From Roseiarcus sp963758335 (GTDB lineage Bacteria; Pseudomonadota; Alphaproteobacteria; Rhizobiales; Beijerinckiaceae): a stretch of 64,000 nt of DNA. Under the pieces are notes generated by a model that was not told the origin of the DNA, ran no database searches, and was given only the letters and a program-made list of their open reading frames with translations. The stretch is taken from NCBI GenBank assembly GCA_963758335.1, contig CAVWVF010000003.1:434001-498000 (forward strand), in the 5' to 3' direction. Position 1 is the first letter of the stretch, and the number at the start of each line of letters is the position of its first letter. The position numbers and the translations under genes were made by a program. Shown here piece after piece: positions 54,308-62,268 of this stretch.

Positions 54308-55229
54308 AGGTTGCGCCTGACGGCAGCGATTGGCGGCGCATCAATTCATGACCTGGCATTGCAATACGACCGGCGCGCTGCCCTTCGAGGACGCGAATGG
54401 CGCCCTCGCCGCAAGCGACAGTCATTTCCGCGTCCAAGATTGTCCCTGGAGCCCCGCCGACTCCAACAACTTTCGCACGTAGAATTTTGATTCGATCGAG
54501 CCGCTCTTCCAAACAAAGATTGGAGAACGCGCCCGGGGATGGCGAGAGGCCGTGAATATGATTGCGCACCTGAACGGCACTATGCCTCCAATCGATTTCC
54601 GCTTCGCTTTTCTCAATCTTGCGCGCGTAACAAACTCCGGCGGCCGACTGCTCGAAAAATTCGAGCTTTCCGTTTTCCAAATCGAACAATCCGCGAACAG
54701 CGATCTCAGCCGCTACGCGCGCGAGGCGTTTCGTGAGGTCTCCCGCAGTATCTTCCGGCCGTATTGGAATGACTTCGCCCATTGCGACCGGGCCTGTATC
54801 CAGTCCCTCCTCCATGCGCATGAGCTCAACGCCGGTTTGGGCGTCGCCGGCGATAATTGCCCGCTGTATCGGCGCGGCGCCGCGCCATCTCGGCAGCAGA
54901 GACGCGTGCAGGTTCAAGCAGCCGAATCTGGGCGCTTTCAGAACCGCAAACGGCAATAGGAGCCCGTACGCGATGACTAATGCGACATCTGCTTTGTGTC
55001 TGTGAAATTGCGCCTGGGTCCTCTCGTCCTTTAGGGTCGGAGGGGTGAAGACTGGGATGCCCAGCGAATCCGCTGCAACGTGAACGGGCGTCTTCTCGAT
55101 CTGGAGGCCTCTGCGCCCGGCCGGCCTCGGCGCCCGCGTGTATGCCCCGATGACGACATGACCGTTGCGGACGACTTCTCGCAGCGTCGGAACCGCAAAA
55201 TCCGGCGCGCCCATGAAGATGATGCGCAT
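54261..55229 (-). CDS. fmt: Methionyl-tRNA formyltransferase
   Basis: A 322-residue enzyme that formylates initiator Met-tRNA using 10-formyltetrahydrofolate. The N-terminal RIIFMGAPDFAVPTLREVV, the active-site LNLHASLLPRWRGAAPIQRA and MRMEEGLDTGPV are diagnostic, and the C-terminal OB-like domain (HGLSPSPGAFSNLCLE, GAIRVLEGQRAG) is present. fmt often follows def; neither def nor truA is adjacent here. The gene overlaps the end of the patatin-like gene by 47 bp in convergent orientation. Confidence 0.95.
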   Translation of the reverse strand: MRIIFMGAPDFAVPTLREVVRNGHVVIGAYTRAPRPAGRRGLQIEKTPVHVAADSLGIPVFTPPTLKDERTQAQFHRHKADVALVIAYGLLLPFAVLKAPRFGCLNLHASLLPRWRGAAPIQRAIIAGDAQTGVELMRMEEGLDTGPVAMGEVIPIRPEDTAGDLTKRLARVAAEIAVRGLFDLENGKLEFFEQSAAGVCYARKIEKSEAEIDWRHSAVQVRNHIHGLSPSPGAFSNLCLEERLDRIKILRAKVVGVGGAPGTILDAEMTVACGEGAIRVLEGQRAGRIAMPGHELMRRQSLPSGATFKLHERSSPAREGPS

Positions 55230-55361
55230 GCAGCGGCGATAGCACCGGTAAATTGCATCGTCAAAGCGCAGAAGCGACCTTTCGCACCGTGGAAGGAATC
55301 CCTTTATGTGAAGTTGGCAACAACTGAAATTGGGACGGCTTTTTTCATGAATCAGAGTTGA

Positions 55362-55785
55362 GAGTCTGAAGGAATAGCGCAGCCTGGAAAGTCACTTGAG
55401 GTGCGTGTGTACTACGAGGACACCGATTTCTCAGGACGGGTCTATCACGCCTCGTATCTGAGATTCTTTGAACGGGGGGCGAACTGAGTGGCCTCGCCGC
55501 CGAGGGTTCGAGCATCGGAAACTTGAGAAAAGCTGTGGCGTCGTGTTTGCGGTGCGCAGCTTGCAGATCGACTATTATGCGCCTGCATCGATGGACGATC
55601 TCCTCAAGGTCGAAACGGAGATTTCAGATTTCCGCGGAGCGTCGATCCAGTTTCATCAGCGAATCTTCCGCGATGACCAGGAACTGGTAGCCGCGCGGAT
55701 GCTCGTTGCGGCGATCCGCGACGGTCGGCCATCGCGCATTCCCGATCCATTGCGCCACATATTGTCTCACCCTGATGAAGGATAG
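55362..55785 (+). pseudogene. ybgC: YbgC-type acyl-CoA thioesterase, frameshifted
   Basis: Hotdog-fold thioesterase of the tol-pal-associated YbgC family. The first part reads LEVRVYYEDTDFSGRVYHAS, then YLRFFERG, containing the catalytic aspartate. At about 55470-55480, in a run of Gs, the frame shifts, and the rest is RTEWPRRRGFEHRKLEKSCG, VVFAVRSLQIDYYAPASMDD, ending HPDEG at 55785. One missing or extra G explains the break. No good ATG precedes the N-terminus; the start may be GTG 55401 or lie further upstream. The usual partner tolQ does not follow; a phage-like gene lies beyond instead, so the tol locus is cut here. Confidence 0.75.
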
Positions 55786-55788
55786 TCG

Positions 55789-56148
55789 TCAAGAGTGTCG
55801 TGGATCGAAAGCCCGATCAAATCGCGCAGCTAACGAATCCATTCGCTCTCCTAGTCGAAGTTCGAGATCGTGGATATCGGCTCGATTTGGCAGCGCGCCT
55901 ATCGTTTCGCGTAAGCGGTAGTGGTCGTCGTGTAAGAGCGCCAACCGCTCGGCCAAACGAAACAGCGCGGCTTCGTTTGCAGACTGCGCCATGTCGAGAT
56001 CATGCCGATGTTGTCGAACGGCAACCGCAAGGGTGTGAAGGCGCGTCATTAGCCGCCATACGAATGCTGCCGCACTAGCTCCGATTGAGGCCAGTCCCGC
56101 GACCACCCATTCAAGAAGTCCCCAAGGGGCATCTTCTGGAGTCGTCAA
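55789..56148 (-). CDS. Phage-type membrane protein with coiled coil
   Basis: A 119-residue protein with one membrane segment (LLEWVVAGLASIGASAAAFV) and a long charged helical tail (RLHTLAVAVRQHRHDLDMAQ onward) ending RLGERMDSLAARFDRAFD. The start is taken as the TTG at 56148, which has GGGAGG five bases upstream; the frame is open further upstream to 56391 but that part has no natural composition. It resembles in layout the protein at 58659-59000, suggesting both are phage lysis or tail-associated membrane proteins. Function not assigned. Confidence 0.5.
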   Translation of the reverse strand: MTTPEDAPWGLLEWVVAGLASIGASAAAFVWRLMTRLHTLAVAVRQHRHDLDMAQSANEAALFRLAERLALLHDDHYRLRETIGALPNRADIHDLELRLGERMDSLAARFDRAFDPRHS

Positions 56149-56715
56149 TGCGACCTCCCAACAGTCAAGACGCCGCCCCAGCGTCTGGCGATTACAATCG
56201 TCAGTACTCTCAAATGCGGATGTCGTCGCATTGATTGGAATAGGCCTGCCCCGAAGCGCAGCCGTTTCTGGCGGAGCTTCGGTTCGTTGTCGTTTTCGGT
56301 CGACCTCGGGCCGCATTCTGCGCATCGCGGCGGCCTCCCAGCGCCTCGCTTGTTTGCGCATCGCGCACCGGAACGTCGAGCAGGTACGCATCCCGATTTG
56401 CGGAACACCGCAATGGCCTGCGCCTGAGATACCAGGCTCGAGAGCGACGGCGGCGCGATGCGGCGGTCGCGACGCCGAGCAACGAACGTCAGGTCATGGC
56501 GCGCGCCGCGCCTGGACGATCGCGGCGTAGGCATTGGCGAGCGTCAGTAAATGCGGTTGAAGCGTTCACCGACGACGGATTCGCACAAATGGCGGAGGAA
56601 GCCGCGTAGGGTTGATTGCCGAGCGCGATGTCTTTTTTCCCGATCGTCCCGGTCGCGCCACGCCGACGAGCGGTTCGGAAGGTTCGGAATCCGCAACCGA
56701 TTGAAAAATAAGCGA
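56149..56715. other. Stretch with no assignable gene before the tRNA fragment
   Basis: About 565 bp. The minus strand near 56523-56556 encodes LANAYAAIVQARRAP followed by a stop, like the tail of a phage protein, and several broken frames lie between it and the gene at 56148. I read this as decayed phage sequence but cannot name any gene in it. Nothing RNA-like was seen before the tRNA fragment. Confidence 0.4.
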
Positions 56716-56760
56716 GGAAGGATGGCCGAGTGGTTTAGGGCAGCTGTCTTGAAAACCGCT
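56716..56760 (+). pseudogene. 5' fragment of tRNA-Ser (TGA anticodon)
   Basis: GGAAGGATGGCCGAGTGG, TTTAGGGCA and GCTGTCTTGAAAACCGC match the acceptor 5' strand, D-arm and anticodon arm of tRNA-Ser(TGA). One base pair of the anticodon stem is mismatched (T-C). After this there is no matching long variable arm, no GTTCGAATCC T-loop and no 3' acceptor strand, and none appears beyond the IS66 copy that begins 71 bp later. It is therefore a truncated gene, plausibly the scar of an integration or deletion event at the edge of the phage-type region. Confidence 0.65.
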
Positions 56761-56831
56761 TGGAAAAACGGCGAACCTTGCGGACAACGTGCGATAGCCG
56801 CAATATATTCAAATGGTTATCTCGTCGGCAG

Positions 56832-58565
56832 GTAACCGGGGCGAATTTCCGGGCGGCGTTAGCTTGGGGCGGGCCTGACGAGAGTTGCGAGATCGGGGAT
56901 TTCGGGGCGTGGAATGGCGAGGCGAGCGCCGAGATAGTCGAAGAAGGGGATTTTGAGCTTCCTGCAGGTCTTGGCGAGCCCGAGCATGACGTCGCGGGCG
57001 TCGCGGCCTCTGTCGCTGAGGGTCCCGCCGGAGATTTTGCGCTTGGTGACGAAGACGCGGATGTCGTTTTCCGAGGCGTTGGTGTGCAGCGGAATATGGG
57101 GATGGTCGAGGACGCGCAAGAGATCGTCCTTGAGGCGAAAGAGGCGCCTGAGCAGGCTGTCGAGGGTGGCGTAGCCGGTTCTGGAGCGGTTGAAGATGCG
57201 GTCGAACTGCGCCCGCAAACGCTCGGCTTTCTCGAGGCTCGGGGCGAGCTTGTATTCTTTTAAGGCGCGATAGAACCACCAGATCATGCGCCGTGCGACC
57301 TCGATCGCGTTGCGCTGCTTGTCGTTGGCGGGGATGAGCTTGTGGACCAGGCGTTCGGCGTGCACCCAGCACAAGGCGTGTTCGCCGACGCGGAACTGGC
57401 CGGCGCCGTCTGACACGACGATGGCTTGGCCGAGCAGGCCTTGCTCGCGAACGGCGCCCCACAGAGCACCCTCGCTGGCGACCCGCACCGGATCGGGGGT
57501 GATCCTGAGATCGGCGAATCCGAGCGCGTTCAGATGGCTCGTCCAGTCTTCGTGAGACGCAAAAAGCCGCGTCGGATGGCCCGCGAGCGTGTCGATGAGG
57601 CTGAGGCTCAGATTGCAAGCCCGCATGTAGACGAGCGCCGCCTCGTTGACCACGTAAGAGGCCGCGCCGCCCAGGAGATTGCGCAGGAACGCCAGGCGGG
57701 ACTTGCTCGGGCCGGTTCGAAACGTGGTGAAGCTGTCGGAACCGATCTGGGTCGTCACGCCGCTCTTGCCTCGATGGCGGGCGCCGGTGTCGTCGACCGT
57801 GACGAAGGAAGCGCTGCTCAATCCGGTCTTCAGCACCTCGGCGTCCTCAGCGCGGAACGTCTCGAGCCTGGCGGCCAGCAGGCGCACCACTTGGCGTTTC
57901 GAAATCACCACGCCGACGCCGTTCAGCAGCGCCAGAATCCGCTCGCAGGTCATCTGTCCCTGAAAGTGCAGCATCAAGATCAGGCGCTGAAGATGCGGGC
58001 CATAGCCACCGACGATCCCGGGATCGAGCGGCGCGATCAGAGTCTTCCCATCCGGCGTTTGCCAGCGCTCGCGCCGATAGCGGGTCACCAAAGGATTCAG
58101 AACCAAGTCCTGAACGACGATCTCTTCGTAGCCCTTGTGGCGGGAACCCGCTGGCGCGTCGACCTTCACCTCGATGGTTTGCGTGACCGTCAGCTTGTCC
58201 AGGTTCTGCCGCGCCGCTGCGTCGACCGCCCGCCCTTGGGCGCGTTCGCTTGCGAATCCGGTCGGTCCGTCGCCTTGTCCATCCCCGAGGGTTTCTGCGG
58301 CGGCCGCGGCGGCAGTTTCTTCAATCGCGCCAGTTCGTCCTTGACCGCCTGATGCTCGACCCTCAGCTTGGCCAACGCCCCGCTCACCTTCTCGTACTCC
58401 GCCTGAAAGCGGGTCACTTCGCCAATCAAAGTGCGAACCAGGCCGATGAGCTCGGCCGGCGTCATGCGCTCAAGCGGATCACCCGAATCAACGGACATCC
58501 CCAGCTTGAATCATACTTTCCGACGCTTGACTCCCCCCTTCCGCCCGGAAATTTGCCCCGATTAC
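56832..58565 (-). mobile_element. IS66-family element, copy 3
   Basis: A 1734-bp copy on the minus strand with terminal repeats GTAACCGGGG and CCCCGATTAC and a perfect 8-bp target duplication, gtcggcag (56824-56831 and 58566-58573). It lacks the 12-bp duplication of copy 1 and has one base deleted in the transposase gene. It was inserted into non-coding or phage-derived sequence just after the tRNA-Ser fragment. Confidence 0.95.
56859..58498 (-). pseudogene. IS66 transposase, copy 3, single-base frameshift
   Basis: Compared with the 550-residue copy 1 protein, this gene lacks one G near 58206, in the codons for QRRGSNLDK, so translation from the ATG at 58498 stops after 102 residues. The remaining 436 residues (from about 58169) are in frame with each other and keep VDDTGARH, VVSDGAGQF and NASENDIR. 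The lesion is minimal and would be reversible by one base; without it no full-length transposase is made. Confidence 0.9.
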
Positions 58566-58658
58566 GTCGGCAGGTTCGCGCGAGCGGCGCCGTTAACGCA
58601 TCTTCGGCGGTTTCGCGCCGCTGCAAACTCCGGCACAGAGAAAAAGCAGAAATGAGCG

Positions 58659-59000
58659 TCAGCCGTCGCGCTTGGACGCCAGCTGAAGGATCGCCCGCAT
58701 CGTCTCGGCGTTGTGCGCGTCCATCTTTGTTTCCAACCGGGTGATATCGGTCTCTTTCGCCGTGTCGGCGATGAGCCGCGCGATCGTCTCGTCCGAGCGA
58801 TCCTGTCGCTTCTCGATTGCGACCTGCCGGTCCTCGATGTGGACCTGACGGGCTTCCAACGCATGGAATCGACTGTAGCCTCTTATCACGGCCCATCCGC
58901 CGCTGATGACCGCAGTAGCCCCGACCGCGATGGCGACGATGGTCGAATCGATCGCTCCGAGAAGCTGGGCGAACCAATCGGACGAACTCTGCGAGGCCAT
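58659..59000 (-). CDS. Phage-type membrane protein with coiled coil
   Basis: A 113-residue protein with an N-terminal membrane segment (AIDSTIVAIAVGATAVISGG) and a charged coiled-coil region (RQVHIEDRQVAIEKRQDRSD) ending in LETKMDAHNAETMRAILQLA. Layout is that of phage lysis-cassette or tail-associated membrane proteins, but I cannot assign a function. It is the last gene of the minus-strand phage run that starts beyond the right window edge. About 90 bp separate its stop from IS66 copy 3. Confidence 0.65.
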   Translation of the reverse strand: MASQSSSDWFAQLLGAIDSTIVAIAVGATAVISGGWAVIRGYSRFHALEARQVHIEDRQVAIEKRQDRSDETIARLIADTAKETDITRLETKMDAHNAETMRAILQLASKRDG

Positions 59001-59009
59001 CTTATCGCC

Positions 59010-59126
59010 CTATCCAGCCATGCGTCGACGAAGCAGTCTGACGGGCTCCGGCGTGGCGCACCAGAGCCTGACGATCTCGCCGCCGGGCAGATCGCCGAGC
59101 TGGCGCATCGGATACTCGGCGCACAT
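59010..59126 (-). CDS. Very small phage-type protein
   Basis: A 38-residue frame, MCAEYPMRQLGDLPGGEIVR followed by LWCATPEPVRLLRRRMAG, starting at ATG 59126 after GGGCGGAAAT and ending 9 bp before the next gene. An even smaller frame just upstream (59137-59223, 28 residues, MPPFILVCLAAGACSPAAAT) looks like a signal-peptide or lipoprotein-like peptide. The spacing is that of tightly packed phage genes, but both are too short for firm calls. Confidence 0.4.
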   Translation of the reverse strand: MCAEYPMRQLGDLPGGEIVRLWCATPEPVRLLRRRMAG

Positions 59127-59233
59127 TTCCGCCCGCTCAGGCCGGCGTCGCCTCGATGACGAGCGTGGCTGCGGCAGGCGAGCAGGCCCCGGCCGCGAGA
59201 CAGACGAGGATGAACGGCGGCATCGCGGGCGCC

Positions 59234-59905
59234 CTAGAGCGCCGCGCTGTCGGCCAGCAGGGTCTGGAAATCGAATCTGTTCGGCGCTTTGGCGTCGGTG
59301 TCGATGATGACGCCGAGAGAATTGTAGCCGATTGCGACGAAGCAATGGCCGTTGTTCGGGTTCGGAGCGCCTGCCACGTCCCACACGAAGCCGTTTTGAT
59401 TGGGGAACGGATTGATCCACGCGTCGGGCAGCTCGACGCCGAAATAGACGCTTTCGGAGAGCCATACCGCCTGCTTGACCTGCGTCTCGTTCGACCCGTC
59501 GACCGTGACCCATGCGGCGATCTTGCCGGTTCCGTCCTCGTAGAAGCCCTTGGTTTTCCAATAGTTGAGGACGGTGATTTCGTCGCCGCCTTGGTCGGTC
59601 GACGGGTCGCCCGGGACATAGCCGGTCGTTGCGGAATAGAACCGGATCACATCCTCCTTGGACGGCAGGCGGTCGTGGGTTCCCGCCGCGCCGCGCCAAA
59701 TGACCTCCGTATGCCCTGCCCCCGCCGCAGTGCAGTCGCCGAGCTGATCGTTGCCGTAGACGTTTTCGAGATGCGCCCATGCCCCCGATGCGAGCGCCCA
59801 ATGCAACGAGGCCGGCGGAGGCGGCGGCAATGCTTTCGCATAAGTTGCGAAGGCGAGACGGCGCGCGTGAATGTTGGGCCGCTTGCGGCCGAGCTTGAAG
59901 GTCAT
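59234..59905 (-). CDS. C39-like cysteine protease-fold protein (phage-associated)
   Basis: A 223-residue protein containing the cysteine motif NVYGNDQLGDCTAAGAGHTE and a downstream histidine motif NGHCFVAIGYNSLGVIIDTD, an arrangement seen in C39/papain-like proteins that are frequent in phage and integrated elements of alpha- and betaproteobacteria. The N-terminal 40 residues are basic and Pro-rich (KLGRKRPNIHARR, ALPPPPPAS). Catalytic activity is not certain. GAGGGGATC lies upstream of ATG 59905. The C-terminus (LLADSAAL) is shorter than I would expect, so a late frameshift is possible. Confidence 0.65.
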   Translation of the reverse strand: MTFKLGRKRPNIHARRLAFATYAKALPPPPPASLHWALASGAWAHLENVYGNDQLGDCTAAGAGHTEVIWRGAAGTHDRLPSKEDVIRFYSATTGYVPGDPSTDQGGDEITVLNYWKTKGFYEDGTGKIAAWVTVDGSNETQVKQAVWLSESVYFGVELPDAWINPFPNQNGFVWDVAGAPNPNNGHCFVAIGYNSLGVIIDTDAKAPNRFDFQTLLADSAAL

Positions 59906-59939
59906 GGAAACGATCCCCTCTGACTATGGGTTGGATAAC

Positions 59940-60203
59940 TCAGCCTCTCCGTCCCCCGCGCCCCATGCCCGTCTGAGCGTCGGCTGTGGGATTGGCGGAC
60001 GGATAGCGCAGCATGATCGCCGCGACGGAGAGCCCGGCGGCGATTGCCCTGGCGTGCGGATTGACGGCGTCGGCGACGCCGGCGATGTCTTCCGCGACCT
60101 GAATGGTCGCGGCCGGGCTCGGATGGGCGACCGCCTCGCGCATGTCGCCTTGCGGAAAGCTCGCGATCGCGTAAGTCAGCGAGGCGATTGCGAAGGGCGT
60201 CAC
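59940..60203 (-). CDS. Hypothetical phage-type protein
   Basis: An 87-residue protein starting at GTG 60203, whose start overlaps the stop of the preceding gene (GTGA). It contains ASLTYAIASFPQGDMREAVA and a weakly hydrophobic AIAAGLSVAAIMLRYPSA segment with a Gly/Arg-rich tail. No family recognised. The four-base overlap with the gene at 60200 supports it as a real, translationally coupled member of the phage run. Confidence 0.55.
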   Translation of the reverse strand: MTPFAIASLTYAIASFPQGDMREAVAHPSPAATIQVAEDIAGVADAVNPHARAIAAGLSVAAIMLRYPSANPTADAQTGMGRGGRRG

Positions 60204-60781
60204 ATCAGGCCGCGGCGCTTAAGCTCGCGGCTCGTCTCGCGAACGCGGGCCTCGGCGGACTCGGGGATGGACTTCGAATGAACGAAGTACGGCTCGAGCG
60301 CGATGTATACGGTCAGGATGTCGATTCCGGCGACGGTCGGGCTGGTCGGCAGGCCGCTGGCGCAGATAGTCTGAGCCGAGGCGTAATCGGCCTGAATCTG
60401 TGCGTTGGCGTTTCCGATGACCGGACCGAGCGCCGGCAGCCATGTGCACATGGTCATCCACGCGGCGTCGACCTGCTGCATGGTCTGCGGGTCGGGCGGA
60501 TTGCAGCCGGCGAGCGGCAGGGCCAGGGCGGCGAGGCCGGTGCAGGCGAGAAGCATGGCTTTCATTGGGCAGGTTTCCTTCTGGGGTTTAAAAAGAGATC
60601 GGCCGCACAGCATCCCGAGGCCGAGGCCCACGAGGACGAACATCGCGGCGGCTTCTACGGGATCGAAGATGGTGAAGGTGATCCAGCCGATGCCGGCGAC
60701 GGTAACGAACAACATCGCGACGCCTGCCGCTTTCGGCGCGTAAACAGCGCGCGCCCGCCAGAGCCGACCGATCCAGGTCAT
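60200..60781 (-). CDS. Membrane protein joined in frame to a lipoprotein
   Basis: One 193-residue open frame with two distinct parts. Residues 1-72 form a two-helix membrane protein (AAGVAMLFVTVAGIGWITF, AAMFVLVGLGLGMLCG). From Met 73 (position 60565) there is a complete lipoprotein signal peptide, MKAMLLACTGLAALALPLAG followed by the lipid-modified cysteine (CNPPDPQ), and a soluble region ending ELKRRGLM. The second part resembles phage lysis-type lipoproteins and has GAAGGAAA upstream of its own ATG. Either there are two genes that have lost the stop between them, or the internal start is also used. The start at 60781 overlaps the previous stop (ATGA). Confidence 0.55.
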   Translation of the reverse strand: MTWIGRLWRARAVYAPKAAGVAMLFVTVAGIGWITFTIFDPVEAAAMFVLVGLGLGMLCGRSLFKPQKETCPMKAMLLACTGLAALALPLAGCNPPDPQTMQQVDAAWMTMCTWLPALGPVIGNANAQIQADYASAQTICASGLPTSPTVAGIDILTVYIALEPYFVHSKSIPESAEARVRETSRELKRRGLM

Positions 60782-60951
60782 GCCGCCAGGGCGGCGCGGG
60801 CCAGCGCCTCGGCGTGGTTCGCGGCGACCATCGCGCCGATCTTGGCGATGCTGTCGCGGATGGCGTCGTTCTGGCGGCGCTCGTAGGCGCGGCCGATGAG
60901 AAAGCCAGCCGCCAGCAGGGCGACAGCGCTGGAGACGGCGAAGAGGATCAT
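60778..60951 (-). CDS. Small phage-type membrane protein
   Basis: A 57-residue protein with an N-terminal membrane segment, MILFAVSSAVALLAAGFLIG, and a charged helical tail (RAYERRQNDAIRDSIAKIGA), a layout like Rz/spanin-type or holin-accessory peptides. Both ends overlap neighbours by four bases (ATGA at 60948-60951 and 60778-60781), strong evidence that it is translated as part of a coupled cassette. Confidence 0.6.
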   Translation of the reverse strand: MILFAVSSAVALLAAGFLIGRAYERRQNDAIRDSIAKIGAMVAANHAEALARAALAA

Positions 60952-61160
60952 TTGCCGAGCGGGCCGGGCTGCGAGGTCGAGGCGGCGTGCAGAGCGCCGT
61001 TGATCCCCGTCCACAACACGGTCACGAAGCCGGCCGTCTGGATGATGTCCTTTACGACGTCGCTGGGGATGTAGGTCGGAAAGGCGGTGGGAGCGAGCGT
61101 CGCCAGCACGCCGACGACGGACATGGCGACGTTCAGGTACATGGATATGGACGGGTTCAC
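60948..61160 (-). CDS. Putative holin-like small membrane protein
   Basis: A 70-residue protein with two hydrophobic segments (YLNVAMSVVGVLATLAPTAF and TAGFVTVLWTGINGALHAAS) separated by a short loop. This size, topology and position just downstream of the endolysin gene match phage holins. GAGGAAAC precedes the ATG at 61160. Its stop overlaps the next start. Holin function is inference from context and topology. Confidence 0.6.
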   Translation of the reverse strand: MNPSISMYLNVAMSVVGVLATLAPTAFPTYIPSDVVKDIIQTAGFVTVLWTGINGALHAASTSQPGPLGK

Positions 61161-61175
61161 GGTTTCCTCTTGGCT

Positions 61176-61460
61176 TCATGGATCGAACGTCGGCCAGTCG
61201 CCGTCGAGTGGATGCAACGTGCGGGCGATCGCGGTCTCGGCGCGGCGCGACAGGGGCGGGATGAATTCGCGTAAAGTGCGGGCGGTGTCGGCCGCCTCTT
61301 CGGCCGACATGCCGGGCCGGATATCGATGTCGCGGTCGAAGGCTGACGCCTCGGCTGCGGCAACCACGTATCCCCGCGCGGCGAGTTCGTGGATCAGCGT
61401 CTCGGCTCGCTCGCGACTGCCGACGCAGGGCAGCGAGGCGAGGAAGTCGAGCATGGTCAC
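61176..61460 (-). CDS. Hypothetical phage-type protein
   Basis: A 94-residue soluble protein, MTMLDFLASLPCVGSRERAE onward, with a helical region SAEEAADTARTLREFIPPLS and the ending LHPLDGDWPTFDP. No family recognised. The GTG/ATG region at its start overlaps the endolysin stop by four bases (61457-61460), so the two are translationally coupled. It precedes the holin-like gene by 15 bp. Confidence 0.55.
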   Translation of the reverse strand: MTMLDFLASLPCVGSRERAETLIHELAARGYVVAAAEASAFDRDIDIRPGMSAEEAADTARTLREFIPPLSRRAETAIARTLHPLDGDWPTFDP

Positions 61461-62268
61461 GCCGGCGTCCCGAGCGCCTTGACGATGGCGGCCTTGGTCG
61501 AGGGCCCGGCGATCCCGTCGAGGGAGCTGTCGTGCGCCTGGAACGCCTTCACTGCGCTTTCGAGGTCGGCGGCGCGGCCGTAGTCGAGTGTGGCGAGCGC
61601 CGCGGTCAGGCCCGCGTCAGTCGAAAGATCATAATTCGCGCACGGCCGCGGCGGCGGATCCGGAGCGGGGCTCGGCGCTGCGTTCGCTTCCGGCATCGCC
61701 TTGGCCAGCGCGAAGAGGTGGCTCCATTCGAGCGCGCCAGGATCCCAATGCGTGTCGGGCGACGGGCAATCGCCGTGACCGTACCATCCCGCGACGTGGC
61801 CGAACTTGCCGGCCGCCCGGTGCGGGTTCATGCCCGCCCGGCCGAAGTCGCCGTCGGGCCACGGATGGGAAAGCGGGATACCGTATTCCGCCTTGCAGAC
61901 CGCCATGAGGGCGGCCATCGCCTCGGCCGTCTCGTCGTCAGGGCGCCACAGCGTTTCCTTCGAGAACCCGATCATCTCGACCTGGACGAGAGGAATCCAG
62001 TTGTGCGTGACGAGCGCAGCGCCAATCGTGCCGATCTGAAAGAGCTGCGCTATCCGCACCCGGCCTTGCGGCCGATCCATGCCAAGCAGGAAGTGCGGAG
62101 CATAGTGCTGGCGGAAGACCGTGAGGCTCCCGTCCCACTCGCCTTCCGTCGTATGCAAAACGCCCGTCCGCGGCGCGTCGAGATCAACGGGTTTGCTGAA
62201 ATGCGGATCCCGCCGATATGCTCGATCGCGAATTGGCCGGCCCTGTCGAGCCATGGTTTGACGGACAT
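61457..62268 (-). pseudogene. Endolysin: amidase plus peptidoglycan-binding domain, frameshift near N-terminus
   Basis: From the ATG at 62268 (GGGGAAACC upstream) it reads MSVKPWLDRAGQFAIEHIGG. Near 62205 the frame shifts and continues HFSKPVDLDAPRTGVLHTTE. The N-acetylmuramoyl-L-alanine amidase (amidase_2) domain shows histidines in VLHTTEGEWDG and APHFLLGMD and the zinc-site ending DTHWDPGALEW. The C-terminal 60 residues form a peptidoglycan-binding domain (LESAVKAFQAHDSSLDGIAG, PSTKAAIVKALG). The catalytic frame is also open backwards into the gene upstream, giving a false 402-residue fusion. The lesion is one small indel; otherwise the enzyme is complete. Confidence 0.7.

Noticed and set aside
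55500..55512. GGGTTCGAGCATC as a tRNA T-arm, possible 3' half of the broken tRNA-Ser
   Set aside because: It lies inside ybgC coding sequence and has no acceptor or matching stem around it.
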